From Affinundibacterium flavidum (GTDB taxonomy: Bacteria; Pseudomonadota; Gammaproteobacteria; Burkholderiales; Burkholderiaceae_D), in contig NZ_JACOGA010000027.1 in assembly GCF_014284175.1 (NCBI RefSeq), forward strand, positions 1 to 45,633: 45,633 bases of DNA, given 5' to 3'. The translations under genes were made by a program, and so were the position numbers. Each line of letters starts with the position of its first letter. Position 1 is the stretch's first letter. The notes under the pieces are model-generated. The model was not told the origin of the DNA and did not search any database. It saw only the letters and a list, made by a program, of their open reading frames with translations. Positions 27,720 through 36,762 of the stretch are shown in pieces.

Positions 27720-29018
27720 ATGTCCGACGACTCGAAATTGATTGCAATAGATCAAGTCAAAATTGGTATGTTCATCAAACTCGACTTGAGTTGGTTCGAG
27801 CATTCTTTTTCGATGAATGCTTTCAAAATCACGAATCAGCAACAACTCAATGACTTACTCGCACTGAATATAAAGCATATCCGTTACTTCCCGTCAAAGT
27901 CAGACATGACGCCGAGCAATGCAGCGAATCGCGTCGACCAAGCCATCGTTAGTCCAGCACCCAAAGGCAAAGTATTTGATAGTATCGTCGAAGCGAAGCG
28001 TGCACGATTTGAAAAACTGACAAAACAAAGAGAAGAACTCGCGCGTTGCGAAGAAAAATTTGTGCATGCAGCTACGGTAGTACGTAGCATCAATAAGTCC
28101 ATTTTTTCACAACCAGAAGCAACCATAAAAGAAGCCGAAAAACTGATCGATCATATCGCTGAGGTGTTTATCGATTCCAGTGACACTGTGATGCATTTGA
28201 TTCAGCAAAGTAATGCCAATGAAGAATTATATTTCCATGCATTGAATGTGTCGGTCTTGGCAATGATGCTAGCGAATGAAATGAAATGCAGCAAGACAGA
28301 AATTAAAGAAATTGGCATGGCCGCGCTGTTTCATGATTTAGGTAAAGTCAACGTTCCAGAAAAAATTCTGAATAAGACTGAGCCACTAACAAAACCAGAG
28401 CAACATTTTTACGAGCTCCACCCCTACTACGGCATTGATGTCGGGAAGAAAGCAGGCCTATCAGCCAAAGTAATTGAAGTGATAGCGCATCATCATGAAC
28501 ATATCGACGGCAGCGGCTACCCACAAAAATTGAGAGGCGACAGCATACGTCTGCCGACGCGTATCGTCACGATTGCCAATGTGTACGATAACTTATGCAA
28601 CCATACCGATCCAAATCGTTCACTCACACCACATGAAGCGCTGTCAACCATGTATGCCCACCGTCGTGCGCAATTCGACCCTGCGGTGATGGCAACCATG
28701 ATCAAGAGCTTAGGTGTCTACCCGCCGGGCACAATAGTGCGTTTATCTAATGAAGCCATTGGCTTAGTCATGAATGTCAATATCGGCAATCCTTTACGGC
28801 CACGGGTCTTGGTGTATGACGCTGAAATTCCCAAAGAAGATGCCATCATTCTGGATTTGGCCGAAGAAGGAAGTGATCTATCTATTAGTGCCAGCATTCG
28901 CCCAGGCGTATTACCTAAGGCAATATTTAATTACCTCAACCCTTGCAAACGGGTTAATTACTACATCGATTCAAAAACCAAAAATCCCGTGGTGAATAAA
29001 AACAAAAACACGCCTTAA
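27720..29018 (+). CDS. HD-GYP cyclic-di-GMP phosphodiesterase
   Basis: Predicted to hydrolyse cyclic-di-GMP. The N-terminal 125 residues match the DUF3391 region common in this group. The HD-GYP domain follows from about 160, with FHDLGK (HD at 205-206), HHHEHIDGSGYP (257-268) and the metal-binding His of YFHALNVSV. All signature residues are present, so the enzyme should be active. 432 residues, no membrane segment. I start at the ATG at 27720 rather than a TTG 13 codons earlier. The PAS histidine kinase gene begins 36 bp after its stop, suggesting one operon. Confidence 0.92.
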   Translation: MSDDSKLIAIDQVKIGMFIKLDLSWFEHSFSMNAFKITNQQQLNDLLALNIKHIRYFPSKSDMTPSNAANRVDQAIVSPAPKGKVFDSIVEAKRARFEKLTKQREELARCEEKFVHAATVVRSINKSIFSQPEATIKEAEKLIDHIAEVFIDSSDTVMHLIQQSNANEELYFHALNVSVLAMMLANEMKCSKTEIKEIGMAALFHDLGKVNVPEKILNKTEPLTKPEQHFYELHPYYGIDVGKKAGLSAKVIEVIAHHHEHIDGSGYPQKLRGDSIRLPTRIVTIANVYDNLCNHTDPNRSLTPHEALSTMYAHRRAQFDPAVMATMIKSLGVYPPGTIVRLSNEAIGLVMNVNIGNPLRPRVLVYDAEIPKEDAIILDLAEEGSDLSISASIRPGVLPKAIFNYLNPCKRVNYYIDSKTKNPVVNKNKNTP

Positions 29019-29054
29019 GCGCCAAATAGACTCACAATACATTGATCGCGACGA

Positions 29055-30965
29055 ATGACTAATTCCCACCCCATGCTTAATCAACACATGTTGCATCATC
29101 TCCTGCAATATGCGAGCGGGGCTATTATGGTCGTCTTGGCTGCTGACCTATCAATCATCGAGGTCAATCAACGCTGTGCTGAATTACTTGGCCGTTCACG
29201 TGACGAGTTAATTGGTGAAAATATCAGCAACATAGAATGCGCCTTGCAAGATTTGTTTTTTTGGGATGACCTCAGCTTAAATCCTCCTCTTGATGGAGAC
29301 CGAGTCGCCGAAAGTGAGTGGATAACAGCGAACAATCGCATCATCCCTATAGAAAAGCGGGTCTCTGGTTTCAATGATCAAACCGGGGCTTATTGGATCA
29401 TACACGCGGAAGATTTGACCAGTCGTCGGCGCATGATGCAGGATCAAATCCAACTTGCCTCACAACTACAAAGCTCTCTCGAAGCTACCGCAGAAGGAAT
29501 TTTATCGGTCGATCTACATGGCAAAGTCATCAATCTAAATCGTCGTTTTGTGGCGATGTGGGATTTGAGCGATGAACTCATAGTCGCTCGTGAAGAAAGC
29601 TCGATGTTGCAGCATGTGCTGAGTAAGCTGCAATACTCTGATGATTTTTTTGCTGTACTCGCGCATCTAAAAGACTTTCCCGAGGCGGAAAGCGAAAATA
29701 GCCTAAGCCTAATCGATGGTCGCCACTTCATCTGTGTATCCAAACCAGAATTCTTACGTGACCGCTTAGTCGGCAGAGTTTTCAGTGTGCGCGACATTAC
29801 GGCAATCAAGAAAGTTGAAAATGATTTAGTCGATGCCCTAGGTCTAGCGGAGCAAGCTGTACACGACAAGTCACTAATGTTAGAAGCACTTAAACTCAGC
29901 GAGTCGCGCCTGCGTCGCTTAATCAACTCTAGTTTAATAGGCATATTCCAGGGCGACATGAGCGGCCACCTGACATTGGTCAACGATGTTTTCCTCAATC
30001 TATTAGGAGTACGAAGAGATGAATTAATCGGTCAACATGTCGATTGGTTGAAACTCACTTCACCTAAGTATATAGAAGCCCATCAAGCAGCTCTCCAGAG
30101 TTTACAACAGCACGGACATACCAACCCATTTGAAGCAGAGCTACAAAATCACGATGGCAGCAAAGTGCCCGTGATGGTAGGTCTGGCACAATTAGAAGGA
30201 TCGAGTTTTGAATGGGTGGGGTTTGTCTTAGACCTCACGGCGCAGAAGAAAGCCGACAAAGTTAAGGCTGAATTCCTATCGGTCGTGAGTCACGAACTGC
30301 GCACACCACTGACATCGATACGTGGTGCGTTGGGCTTACTTGAACATGGTGCAGCTGGAAATTTATCGCCGAAAATTCAACATCTGATTCAGATCGCGCA
30401 TAGAAATAGTCAACGTCTGGGAAAACTGGTGAACGACTTACTCGACATGGAGAAAATCAGCTCTGGAAAAATGGAATTCAAATCGGAAATTTTTGATTTA
30501 CATGCACTCGCACAACAAGCGATTGAAGCAAATTCCAACTACGCCAACGCCTTAAACATCCGCTACGAATTGCTCAGCAATCATGCTACCAATGCCGTAG
30601 CCAATACAGTAGCCAATGCGAGCGGCGATGCAGAACGTGTAATGCAAGTATTCGCCAATTTGCTGTCAAACGCTGCCAAATTTTCACCCAAAGCCGCGGT
30701 CGTCAAAATACGTTTACTCAGAGAGGCACTGCATTGGAAAATTGAAATTGAAGATCAAGGTGCCGGTATTCCACTTGAATTCCAACAGCACATTTTTACA
30801 CGATTCGCACAGGCAGATGGCTCAGATACACGACAACAAGGCGGCACCGGCTTGGGTCTAAGTATCGCCAAATCCTTCGTGGAAAAAATGGGTGGCACCA
30901 TCGGTTTTGAAAGTGAAATTGGACGTGGTAGCTTGTTTTGGTTCACTCTGCCAGCAATAGACTAG
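29055..30965 (+). CDS. Soluble triple-PAS sensor histidine kinase
   Basis: A 636-residue cytoplasmic kinase without membrane segments. Three PAS-type sensor units occupy about 13-120, 135-250 and 283-400, the last the clearest (IFQGDMSGHLTLVNDVFLNLLG). The HisKA domain has the phospho-acceptor H413 in SHELRTPL. The ATPase domain has the N-box FANLLSNAAKFSP (533-545), DQGAGIP and GTGLGLSIAK. All catalytic boxes look intact. There is no receiver domain in the protein and no response regulator next to it, so the partner is elsewhere. Gene spacing ties it to the HD-GYP gene 36 bp upstream. A short in-frame repeat (GTAGCCAATRC twice, near 30,600) adds an Ala/Asn-rich insert before the ATPase N-box. 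Confidence 0.92.
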   Translation: MTNSHPMLNQHMLHHLLQYASGAIMVVLAADLSIIEVNQRCAELLGRSRDELIGENISNIECALQDLFFWDDLSLNPPLDGDRVAESEWITANNRIIPIEKRVSGFNDQTGAYWIIHAEDLTSRRRMMQDQIQLASQLQSSLEATAEGILSVDLHGKVINLNRRFVAMWDLSDELIVAREESSMLQHVLSKLQYSDDFFAVLAHLKDFPEAESENSLSLIDGRHFICVSKPEFLRDRLVGRVFSVRDITAIKKVENDLVDALGLAEQAVHDKSLMLEALKLSESRLRRLINSSLIGIFQGDMSGHLTLVNDVFLNLLGVRRDELIGQHVDWLKLTSPKYIEAHQAALQSLQQHGHTNPFEAELQNHDGSKVPVMVGLAQLEGSSFEWVGFVLDLTAQKKADKVKAEFLSVVSHELRTPLTSIRGALGLLEHGAAGNLSPKIQHLIQIAHRNSQRLGKLVNDLLDMEKISSGKMEFKSEIFDLHALAQQAIEANSNYANALNIRYELLSNHATNAVANTVANASGDAERVMQVFANLLSNAAKFSPKAAVVKIRLLREALHWKIEIEDQGAGIPLEFQQHIFTRFAQADGSDTRQQGGTGLGLSIAKSFVEKMGGTIGFESEIGRGSLFWFTLPAID

Positions 30966-31049
30966 TAGATCTGGCAACTTAGGAGTTGAGATGAAATACT
31001 GCCACTGTTCCCCCCTACACCTAAATCACGATCACATGCAATTATCTAA

Positions 31050-31517
31050 TTATTTTTTCTCAGAAAATTTCCGTAAATTCTTGGCCGCCAGATGGCGAAT
31101 CTTATTTTGCACCAAGGGCAAACGGCCGAGCAAATATCCTTTCCACCCCATCGCCTGACGACTCCATTTCCACAAGTCGAAATGATCACGATGTCGACAA
31201 ATTTTTCCATCCCTGAATGTAAATTTAGCGTGGATGTCATTCACCACATGGCGACCAGTCTGACTAAAACAGTAGCTGGCAACCCAATGTGCACTGCCTT
31301 CCGTATCATTCGCTTCGACCTGATCAAATACCAAAGAAAAATCTTGGGCACGTGAAGTTAACATGCGCCACATATCGCCCGCGTCATTTCCACGCAAGTC
31401 GGTAAATACCGGATCTGAGAACTGAATATCATCGGTATAACAAGCGCACATCGCAGCCGCATCAAGTTTTTGAAACGCTTGATAAAACTGTTCAATCAGT
31501 TGGGCATTTGGATGCAT
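31050..31517 (-). CDS. NTF2-like (SnoaL-fold) protein
   Basis: A 155-residue protein with the NTF2/SnoaL pattern: an opening helix (AQLIEQFYQAFQKLDAAAM) followed by YTDDIQFSDPVF, then strands ending KFTFRDGKICRHRDHFDLW. Members of this fold include isomerases, lyases and non-catalytic ligand binders, so no reaction is assigned. The C-terminal 45 residues are basic. I start at the ATG at 31517, which has AGGAG at ideal spacing; the frame extends 18 codons upstream into the preceding gene. It lies 19 bp after the lipoprotein gene, probably one transcript. Confidence 0.8.
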   Translation of the reverse strand: MHPNAQLIEQFYQAFQKLDAAAMCACYTDDIQFSDPVFTDLRGNDAGDMWRMLTSRAQDFSLVFDQVEANDTEGSAHWVASYCFSQTGRHVVNDIHAKFTFRDGKICRHRDHFDLWKWSRQAMGWKGYLLGRLPLVQNKIRHLAAKNLRKFSEKK

Positions 31518-31536
31518 GTTATCTCCTGGATTTATA

Positions 31537-31893
31537 TTATTTTGCACTGGCACTTGCAGAAGCAGAGCCATGCTCAGATGCTGCCGAGGCGGCAGCGGAA
31601 GCTTCCGCAGAATTGCTGGCGTTCACACTGGGTTTAACTTCGGCAATGTTATTTTCACGCATATAGTCATTCATTTCCTTCCAGCCTGCATACACTGCAG
31701 CACGTGCAGCATCTGGATTGAGCGCATAGCAATCTTCAATTCCGCGCCCGGCATGACGGCAGGCACTACCCGTTGCTCGTGCATCGGCTTCGTGCGCCGC
31801 AGCTTCCTTTGCCGGATCAGGTAATCCCAAGCGATCGCAACCGCCTAAGCACAGTAAGCTCAGGCTCAAAAGAATCTTTAAATATTCCAACAT
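31537..31893 (-). CDS. Small lipoprotein with Ala/Ser-rich tail
   Basis: A 118-residue predicted lipoprotein. The signal peptide ends in the lipobox LGGC, with C19 as the lipidation site. The mature part has an Ala-rich helical segment with two further Cys residues (SACRHAGRGIEDCYAL) that could form a disulfide. The last 28 or so residues are almost only Ala and Ser and end ASASASAK. No family is recognised. The tail resembles the one on the cytochrome c encoded at 36993-37538. It is the first gene of a two-gene minus-strand unit with the NTF2-like gene. Confidence 0.7.
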   Translation of the reverse strand: MLEYLKILLSLSLLCLGGCDRLGLPDPAKEAAAHEADARATGSACRHAGRGIEDCYALNPDAARAAVYAGWKEMNDYMRENNIAEVKPSVNASNSAEASAAASAASEHGSASASASAK

Positions 31894-32231
31894 CGCATCA
31901 CCACTTTTCTTTTTAAATTCTCACGATGAATCTCTATGCGGTCCACATAGAAGCTGTTGGTACATTGTAAAACAGAAAAGTCTAAGTGTCGCTAAGACTA
32001 AATGCTATTTCATTCTTTCTTTGCACTGAACACACAAGACGAATTCACCATCCAGTCTAATCTGGAAGCTGACTACTGAACTTTCGCGTGCGACTTATGT
32101 CAACTCGCCTACCGCAAGCATCGTTAAGTAAATCTTGCCTGAAAGACGCTCGCCTCAATCTTCAGGTTCGCTTATATAATTCCGACCAACATAATGCGGA
32201 CCAACACCGCCTCAATTTAGGAAGTTTTTTC
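31894..32231. other. Divergent intergenic region, lipoprotein and DUF481 genes
   Basis: About 340 bp between divergent genes. A TATAAT hexamer at 32175-32180 is a possible -10 for the rightward gene, but no good -35 stands at the right distance. Short direct repeats (GACCAAC twice, CGCCTCAAT twice) occur in the right half and may be chance. A weak hairpin CTATG/CATAG is at 31934-31950. Confidence 0.3.
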
Positions 32232-33002
32232 ATGTCGCACACTACATCTCGTCTATCCCTTTCATTTTTCGCTATGAGCCTTGTAGGCTGCATTGGTGCC
32301 GGCTCGGTGCAAGCACAAACACTACAGGATAGTTTGTGGCATGGCGGTGTGGCCGTTGGTGGCACTTACGCGTCCAGCGCGAATATCGCGCAAACATTCA
32401 ATCTAAGTGCGAATGCAGTGAAAGCTAGCAAAGAAGACAAATTAGGCGTCTACACCGTGATGAACTATGGCAGTAACACGGCGAATCAAATTAAAACGAC
32501 CACGGCACAATTATTGCGTCTGGGTGGTCGCTATGACTACAACTTGTCGGAGTCACGCTTCTTCTTTGGCGGTAGTGAATTGGAGACCAACAAGATTCAA
32601 AACATCGATTCACGCTATTCATTGAATGCTGGTGCAGGTTTTAAGCTGATTAAGAGCGACGAAACTTCTTTTGATCTGTTTACCGGTATCGGCTATTCTG
32701 ACACCCGATTTGGTACCACTATTCCTCCCTCACCGAGTAGCAAGAAAGGTGTGGAATTGCTGCTCGGTGAAGAGTCTACCCATAAGTTGAGCGCCACGTC
32801 GAGCATCAAACAACGCTGGTCTATTTATCCCGGTAGCGCTGACATCGGTACCCGAAGCACCTTCGATATCGGCCTTGCGACTGTCGTTGCGAATGGCTGG
32901 ACGCTCAATGCCAGCGCCGCTGTCAGCTATACCAGCAAACCCAGTAATAACTTTAAACGCACTAGCAGCCTGATCACGTTTGGCTTTGGTTACAAGTACT
33001 AG
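32232..33002 (+). CDS. DUF481 family outer-membrane barrel protein
   Basis: A 256-residue exported protein: signal peptide to about residue 29 (GSVQAQ), then alternating beta-strands typical of the DUF481/YdiY family, with a final segment ending SLITFGFGYKY that suits an outer-membrane beta-barrel. The function of the family is unknown. I start at the ATG at 32232, preceded by AGGAAG, because the signal peptide begins there; the reading frame extends 48 codons upstream but that part has no signal-peptide character. dinB follows after 112 bp with its own operator. Confidence 0.82.
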   Translation: MSHTTSRLSLSFFAMSLVGCIGAGSVQAQTLQDSLWHGGVAVGGTYASSANIAQTFNLSANAVKASKEDKLGVYTVMNYGSNTANQIKTTTAQLLRLGGRYDYNLSESRFFFGGSELETNKIQNIDSRYSLNAGAGFKLIKSDETSFDLFTGIGYSDTRFGTTIPPSPSSKKGVELLLGEESTHKLSATSSIKQRWSIYPGSADIGTRSTFDIGLATVVANGWTLNASAAVSYTSKPSNNFKRTSSLITFGFGYKY

Positions 33003-33070
33003 GGTCTGTTGACGGTTTAAATTGGCATACCAGGCATACTAAGAATATGCGAGGGCTGTAGCATCGGTTA

Positions 33071-33096
33071 AAATACTGGATAAATAACCAGTATTT
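33071..33096. promoter_or_regulatory. LexA-type SOS box before dinB
   Basis: The half-sites AAATACTGG (33071-33079) and CCAGTATTT (33088-33096) form a perfect inverted repeat with an 8-bp AT-only spacer. At its core is CTG-N10-CAG (33075-33090), the LexA operator format of beta- and gammaproteobacteria. It ends 18 bp before the dinB ATG and overlaps a TAAAAT that could be the -10 box, so LexA bound here would block transcription. LexA control of dinB is well known. Confidence 0.85.
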
Positions 33097-33114
33097 GAAT
33101 TTTCTATTTCCGCT

Positions 33115-34173
33115 ATGAAACCGGTACAACGCAAAATCATCCATTGTGATTGCGATTGCTTTTATGCCTCTGTTGAGATGCGGGATGATCCGCGTCTGCG
33201 CGAAGTACCTTTAGCCATTGGCGGTAGAGCAGATCAGCGCGGCGTGGTTGCGACTTGCAATTATGCTGCGCGTAAATTTGGCGTGCGTTCTGCCATGCCA
33301 ACTTCGCAAGCCCTGAAGCGTTGCCCAGACTTAGTCGTCATGCGTCCGAATATGGACAAATATAGAGTCGCGTCACGCCAGATCTTGAGCATTTATCGCG
33401 ACTATACCGATTTGGTTGAACCCTTATCCTTGGATGAGGCCTATCTGGATGTCAGCCTGACGCCGCAATTGCAAGGCAGTGCGACCAGAATCGCGCAAGA
33501 AATACGACATAGTATCTTTCAAGATGTCGGCATCACGGTCTCGGCGGGTGTCGCTCCGAATAAATTTCTCGCCAAAATTGCCAGTGACTGGAACAAACCA
33601 GATGGACTATATGTGATCTTGCCTGAGCAAGTGGAAGGTTTTGTGGCGCAGTTAGAAGTCGATAGATTGTTTGGTGTCGGCAAAGTCACGGCAGCCAAGC
33701 TCCATCAACTCGGCATTAAGACTTGTGCGGATTTATTACACTGGTCCTTGCCAGATCTGTTACAGCAATTTGGAAAATTGGGTGCGGGTTTGTTTTCACT
33801 CTGCCGTGGCATCGACGAACGCGCGGTCGTCGCCAGTTCTGAGCGTAAATCGATCAGTGTTGAAGAAACCTATACGCATGACTTACGCGATTTTGAGCAC
33901 TGCATCGCGGAGCTACCAGTGCTCTATGCCGAACTGGAAAAACAAGTCGCGCGCACTGGTAAAACATCACAAATCAATAAATTGAATATCAAAATTCGTT
34001 TCAATGACTTCAAACAAACCACGGTCGAATGTCGCGCCAGTCAACTTGATCAACAAGTTTTTGCCGATCTGTTACAGATCGGCTACCAGCGTCGCAAGCG
34101 CCCCGTGCGCTTGATCGGTTTGGGGATCAGCGTCAGCGACAAGCCCAGCGATGAGCAGCTCACCCTGTTTTAA
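33115..34173 (+). CDS. dinB: DNA polymerase IV (Y family)
   Basis: Error-prone translesion polymerase induced in the SOS response. Catalytic acidic residues are D12 in HCDCDCFYASVEM and D107/E108 in SLDEAYLDV. The steric-gate position matching E. coli F13 is Y17, a common variant. APNKFLAKIASDWNKPDG and the following helix-hairpin-helix (LFGVGKVTAAKLHQLGI) are typical. 352 residues. The C-terminus ends QLTLF, a beta-clamp-binding motif (Q-L-x-L-F) at its usual place. A LexA box sits directly in front of the gene. Confidence 0.96.
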   Translation: MKPVQRKIIHCDCDCFYASVEMRDDPRLREVPLAIGGRADQRGVVATCNYAARKFGVRSAMPTSQALKRCPDLVVMRPNMDKYRVASRQILSIYRDYTDLVEPLSLDEAYLDVSLTPQLQGSATRIAQEIRHSIFQDVGITVSAGVAPNKFLAKIASDWNKPDGLYVILPEQVEGFVAQLEVDRLFGVGKVTAAKLHQLGIKTCADLLHWSLPDLLQQFGKLGAGLFSLCRGIDERAVVASSERKSISVEETYTHDLRDFEHCIAELPVLYAELEKQVARTGKTSQINKLNIKIRFNDFKQTTVECRASQLDQQVFADLLQIGYQRRKRPVRLIGLGISVSDKPSDEQLTLF

Positions 34174-34222
34174 AAGCATCGTCAATAACCGGCACAAAAT
34201 GTGTTTGTAATCGATACGCTAC

Positions 34223-35680
34223 TTATGATTGATTTTGTTGCGTCAACTGAGCGCCAAATCGCAGTACAGCATCGATCATTTTATCGATATCAACACGCGT
34301 AGTGCGATGATTCACCAACGCTACCCGTATCGCTAACTGCGCATTGACTTTCGTCGTCGATGGTGCCGCAATCCCTGATTCATGCAATTCAAAAACAATA
34401 TCGCGATTGAGATCATCCGCATCACTTTGCTGATTCGCACGATAGCGGAAACAAACAATATTCAAGTTCACCGGCGCTAATAATTCCAAAGCGGCTTCCT
34501 GCTGTATGCGTTGTTGAAGATACTGCGCAAGTTCGCAAGTATGTTCTATCATCTTACCCAGTTGTTCTACGCCGTACACTTGTATTGTGAACCAAGCTTT
34601 CAAAGCGCGAAAACCACGCGATAAATCTGGACCAAAATCACAAGGCCAACGCTCTCCAGCTGCGATGCCACGGGTTTCTCGTTTTAAATAACTGGTGGGT
34701 GTTGCAAAGGTATCGAAGTGCCATTGCCCGTCGCGCACCAAAATATAGCCGGCATCATATTGGACTTGTGCCCATTTATGAAAATCGAAAGCGATAGAAT
34801 CTGCGCGCTCTATGCCTTTCAAACGCGGTGCAATCTCGGCCGACAACATCGCTAATGCGCCATAGGCACCATCAATGTGAAACCAAAGTCCTTGTGCCTG
34901 CGCTACATTCGCAATTGCGTCCAAATCATCAATCGCGCCGACATCGACAGTACCAGCGGTACCCGCAATCAGAAACGGCGTGTAACCAGCGACGCGATCT
35001 GCCGCAATGGCCGCTTCCAGCTGCGCAATATCCATCTCAAAAGCCGCATTCACCGGAATCAAACGCAGAGCGTCTATTCCTATACCCGCCATATCTATCG
35101 CTTGTGATACGCAGGCATGCGCACCTATCGAAGCATATGCCACCAAGCGCTGCGGACTAGCAGCAAGCCCCTGTCGACGACTCGCAAGACCTAAGGCTTT
35201 GGTACGCGCTACCAGCACGGCAATAAAATTCGCAATCGAAGTCCCAGTCACAAATAAACCGCTAGCGCTGTCAGGAAATTGAAACAATTCACGCATCCAT
35301 TGCGTCACTTGTTTTTCTACTTCTATAGGCATTTGATCGCGTCCGCCAAGATTCGCATTTAAGCCAGCCGCCAGCATTTCTGCCAACATGCCGACCGGGG
35401 TGCCACCACCTTGCACCCAGCCCATAAAACCCGGATGAGAATTACCAACGGCATAGGGCAAAACTTCTTGCATGAAGCGTTGATGTACCTCAGCCAGATC
35501 GCTTGCTTGTTGCGGCAAAGCTTGTTGAAATTTTCCACGCACCTGATCTGGAATGTTTTGCCAAACTGGACGTTCGCGAATATGTTCTATGTAGTCCAAC
35601 ATATCATCGAGCATACGATGTCCATTGGCGCGTAAATCACTCCAATCTTGTGGGTCTAGGCTACGGGAAATTTCGGTCAT
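34223..35680 (-). CDS. PLP-dependent group II decarboxylase
   Basis: Pyridoxal-phosphate enzyme of the aromatic-L-amino-acid/glutamate decarboxylase family. The cofactor lysine is K302 in AFDFHKWAQ, the Asp pairing with the PLP nitrogen is in WFHIDGAYGA, and SNPGFMGW-like residues near the N-terminus appear as NSHPGFMGWVQGGGTP, a substrate-side motif. 485 residues, close to aromatic decarboxylases. The substrate (Trp, Tyr, Phe or Dopa-like) cannot be told apart here. It is convergent with dinB, with 49 bp between stops and no clear terminator. Confidence 0.88.
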   Translation of the reverse strand: MTEISRSLDPQDWSDLRANGHRMLDDMLDYIEHIRERPVWQNIPDQVRGKFQQALPQQASDLAEVHQRFMQEVLPYAVGNSHPGFMGWVQGGGTPVGMLAEMLAAGLNANLGGRDQMPIEVEKQVTQWMRELFQFPDSASGLFVTGTSIANFIAVLVARTKALGLASRRQGLAASPQRLVAYASIGAHACVSQAIDMAGIGIDALRLIPVNAAFEMDIAQLEAAIAADRVAGYTPFLIAGTAGTVDVGAIDDLDAIANVAQAQGLWFHIDGAYGALAMLSAEIAPRLKGIERADSIAFDFHKWAQVQYDAGYILVRDGQWHFDTFATPTSYLKRETRGIAAGERWPCDFGPDLSRGFRALKAWFTIQVYGVEQLGKMIEHTCELAQYLQQRIQQEAALELLAPVNLNIVCFRYRANQQSDADDLNRDIVFELHESGIAAPSTTKVNAQLAIRVALVNHRTTRVDIDKMIDAVLRFGAQLTQQNQS

Positions 35681-35973
35681 GATTAATTGAATACTAAGTG
35701 GATGCTAAGAATAGAAATACGGCAGACAAGCAATCAACAGCTATCTAGTCTGGCTATTTTCTAAGGGTAATTTGGAAGAGTAACGAAGGATAACAACTAT
35801 TTTGGATTTTTGCCGTGCTTTGATGATCGGATCAAATTTTGATGGCACTTATTTAAGCACCGATTGTGATAATAACGAGCATGTGTGCTGAGCATCTCAA
35901 CTTAGACTGCGACAATTCGCGCTTCACAATCCAAGCCAGATGTTATTAGATTTCACGTGTACTGAGACTACAC

Positions 35974-36348
35974 TCAGGCATGTTCATTCAAAAGCATACC
36001 GTTCTTTTGATCTAATGATTTTGCCAACTCTAATACTTCTTGGTTGGGAATTTGACGAATCAATTCATTGGTTTCTCTATCAACGATACGCACTACTACT
36101 CTGCCAGATTCCTGATCGACGTTTAAATTGACGCTATTGTTTTCGTTGAAAAACCGATTAATCGCTTCCACCGATTTTTTCAAATCCGCATCACTGACCG
36201 CATCTCCAGCTTGATGACCGGCATCCGCTTGATGCACTTTTTCCACGCTTAAATTCTCTCGAATCACAACGCGCGCATCGGTAGGCGCAGCGGCACTAGT
36301 CACATTCGTGATACGTGAAACAGCCGCGGTAACTTGATTGATACTCAT
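35974..36348 (-). CDS. flaG: FlaG family flagellar protein
   Basis: A 124-residue protein with the FlaG core in its C-terminal half: NLNVDQESGRVVVRIVDRET followed by ELIRQIPNQEVLELAKSL. FlaG proteins affect flagellar filament length in some bacteria. The frame opens at a TTG at 36360, but the ATG at 36348 preceded by GGTGA is the likelier start. No other flagellar gene is in the window, so it is an orphan. A sigma-28-type promoter lies about 80 bp upstream, which supports flagellar-class expression. Confidence 0.88.
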   Translation of the reverse strand: MSINQVTAAVSRITNVTSAAAPTDARVVIRENLSVEKVHQADAGHQAGDAVSDADLKKSVEAINRFFNENNSVNLNVDQESGRVVVRIVDRETNELIRQIPNQEVLELAKSLDQKNGMLLNEHA

Positions 36349-36685
36349 TTCATTCACCAATACCTATCTGGTTTGCTACTCGTCATCATTAAAAGAATTG
36401 ACCCAAGCGGATTAACCCGTATAGTACTTATCGGTGCAATTGGCGAAAAATTTAATTTATTTATGGAAATTTTCACAGAAGTATCAATTTGTATTTCATC
36501 CAAAATATGATTCGCGGCCATTAGTGAAATTGCTCACCATTCATATCAAATTTCCGTAAAATATTGGCAACATCATCGTGTCATCAGCCCAGGTGGCCTA
36601 AGCACAATTGAGTTAGAGAAATGAAACTGCAGGTGAAGTAAGTGTCGCCAGAACTAAATAACGACATCACAAGCTAATTGAGATT
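36349..36685. other. Intergenic region between flaG and tRNA-Arg
   Basis: Apart from the sigma-28-type promoter at its left end, this 337-bp stretch shows no gene or clear terminator. The downstream flank of the tRNA lies at its right end. Confidence 0.4.
36428..36454 (-). promoter_or_regulatory. Sigma-28 (FliA) promoter of flaG
   Basis: On the minus strand TAAATTTT (36447-36454) is followed by an 11-bp spacer and ACCGATAA (36428-36435). The FliA consensus is TAAAGTTT-N11-GCCGATAA, so there is one mismatch in each box and the spacing is exact. The flaG start codon lies about 80 bp downstream. Good match and matching gene function. Confidence 0.8.
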
Positions 36686-36762
36686 TGGTGCGCCAGACAC
36701 GATTCGAACGTGCGACCCCAGCCTTCGGAGGGCTGTACTCTATCCATCTGAGCTACTGGCGC
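36686..36762 (-). tRNA. tRNA-Arg (anticodon CCG)
   Basis: The minus strand folds into a full cloverleaf. The acceptor GCGCCAG (36756-36762) pairs with CTGGCGC. The anticodon arm CAGCC-CTCCGAA-GGCTG gives anticodon CCG (reading CGG codons), and the T-arm has TTCGAAT. The discriminator base is A, and CCA is encoded at the 3' end (36686-36688). It stands alone. Confidence 0.96.
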
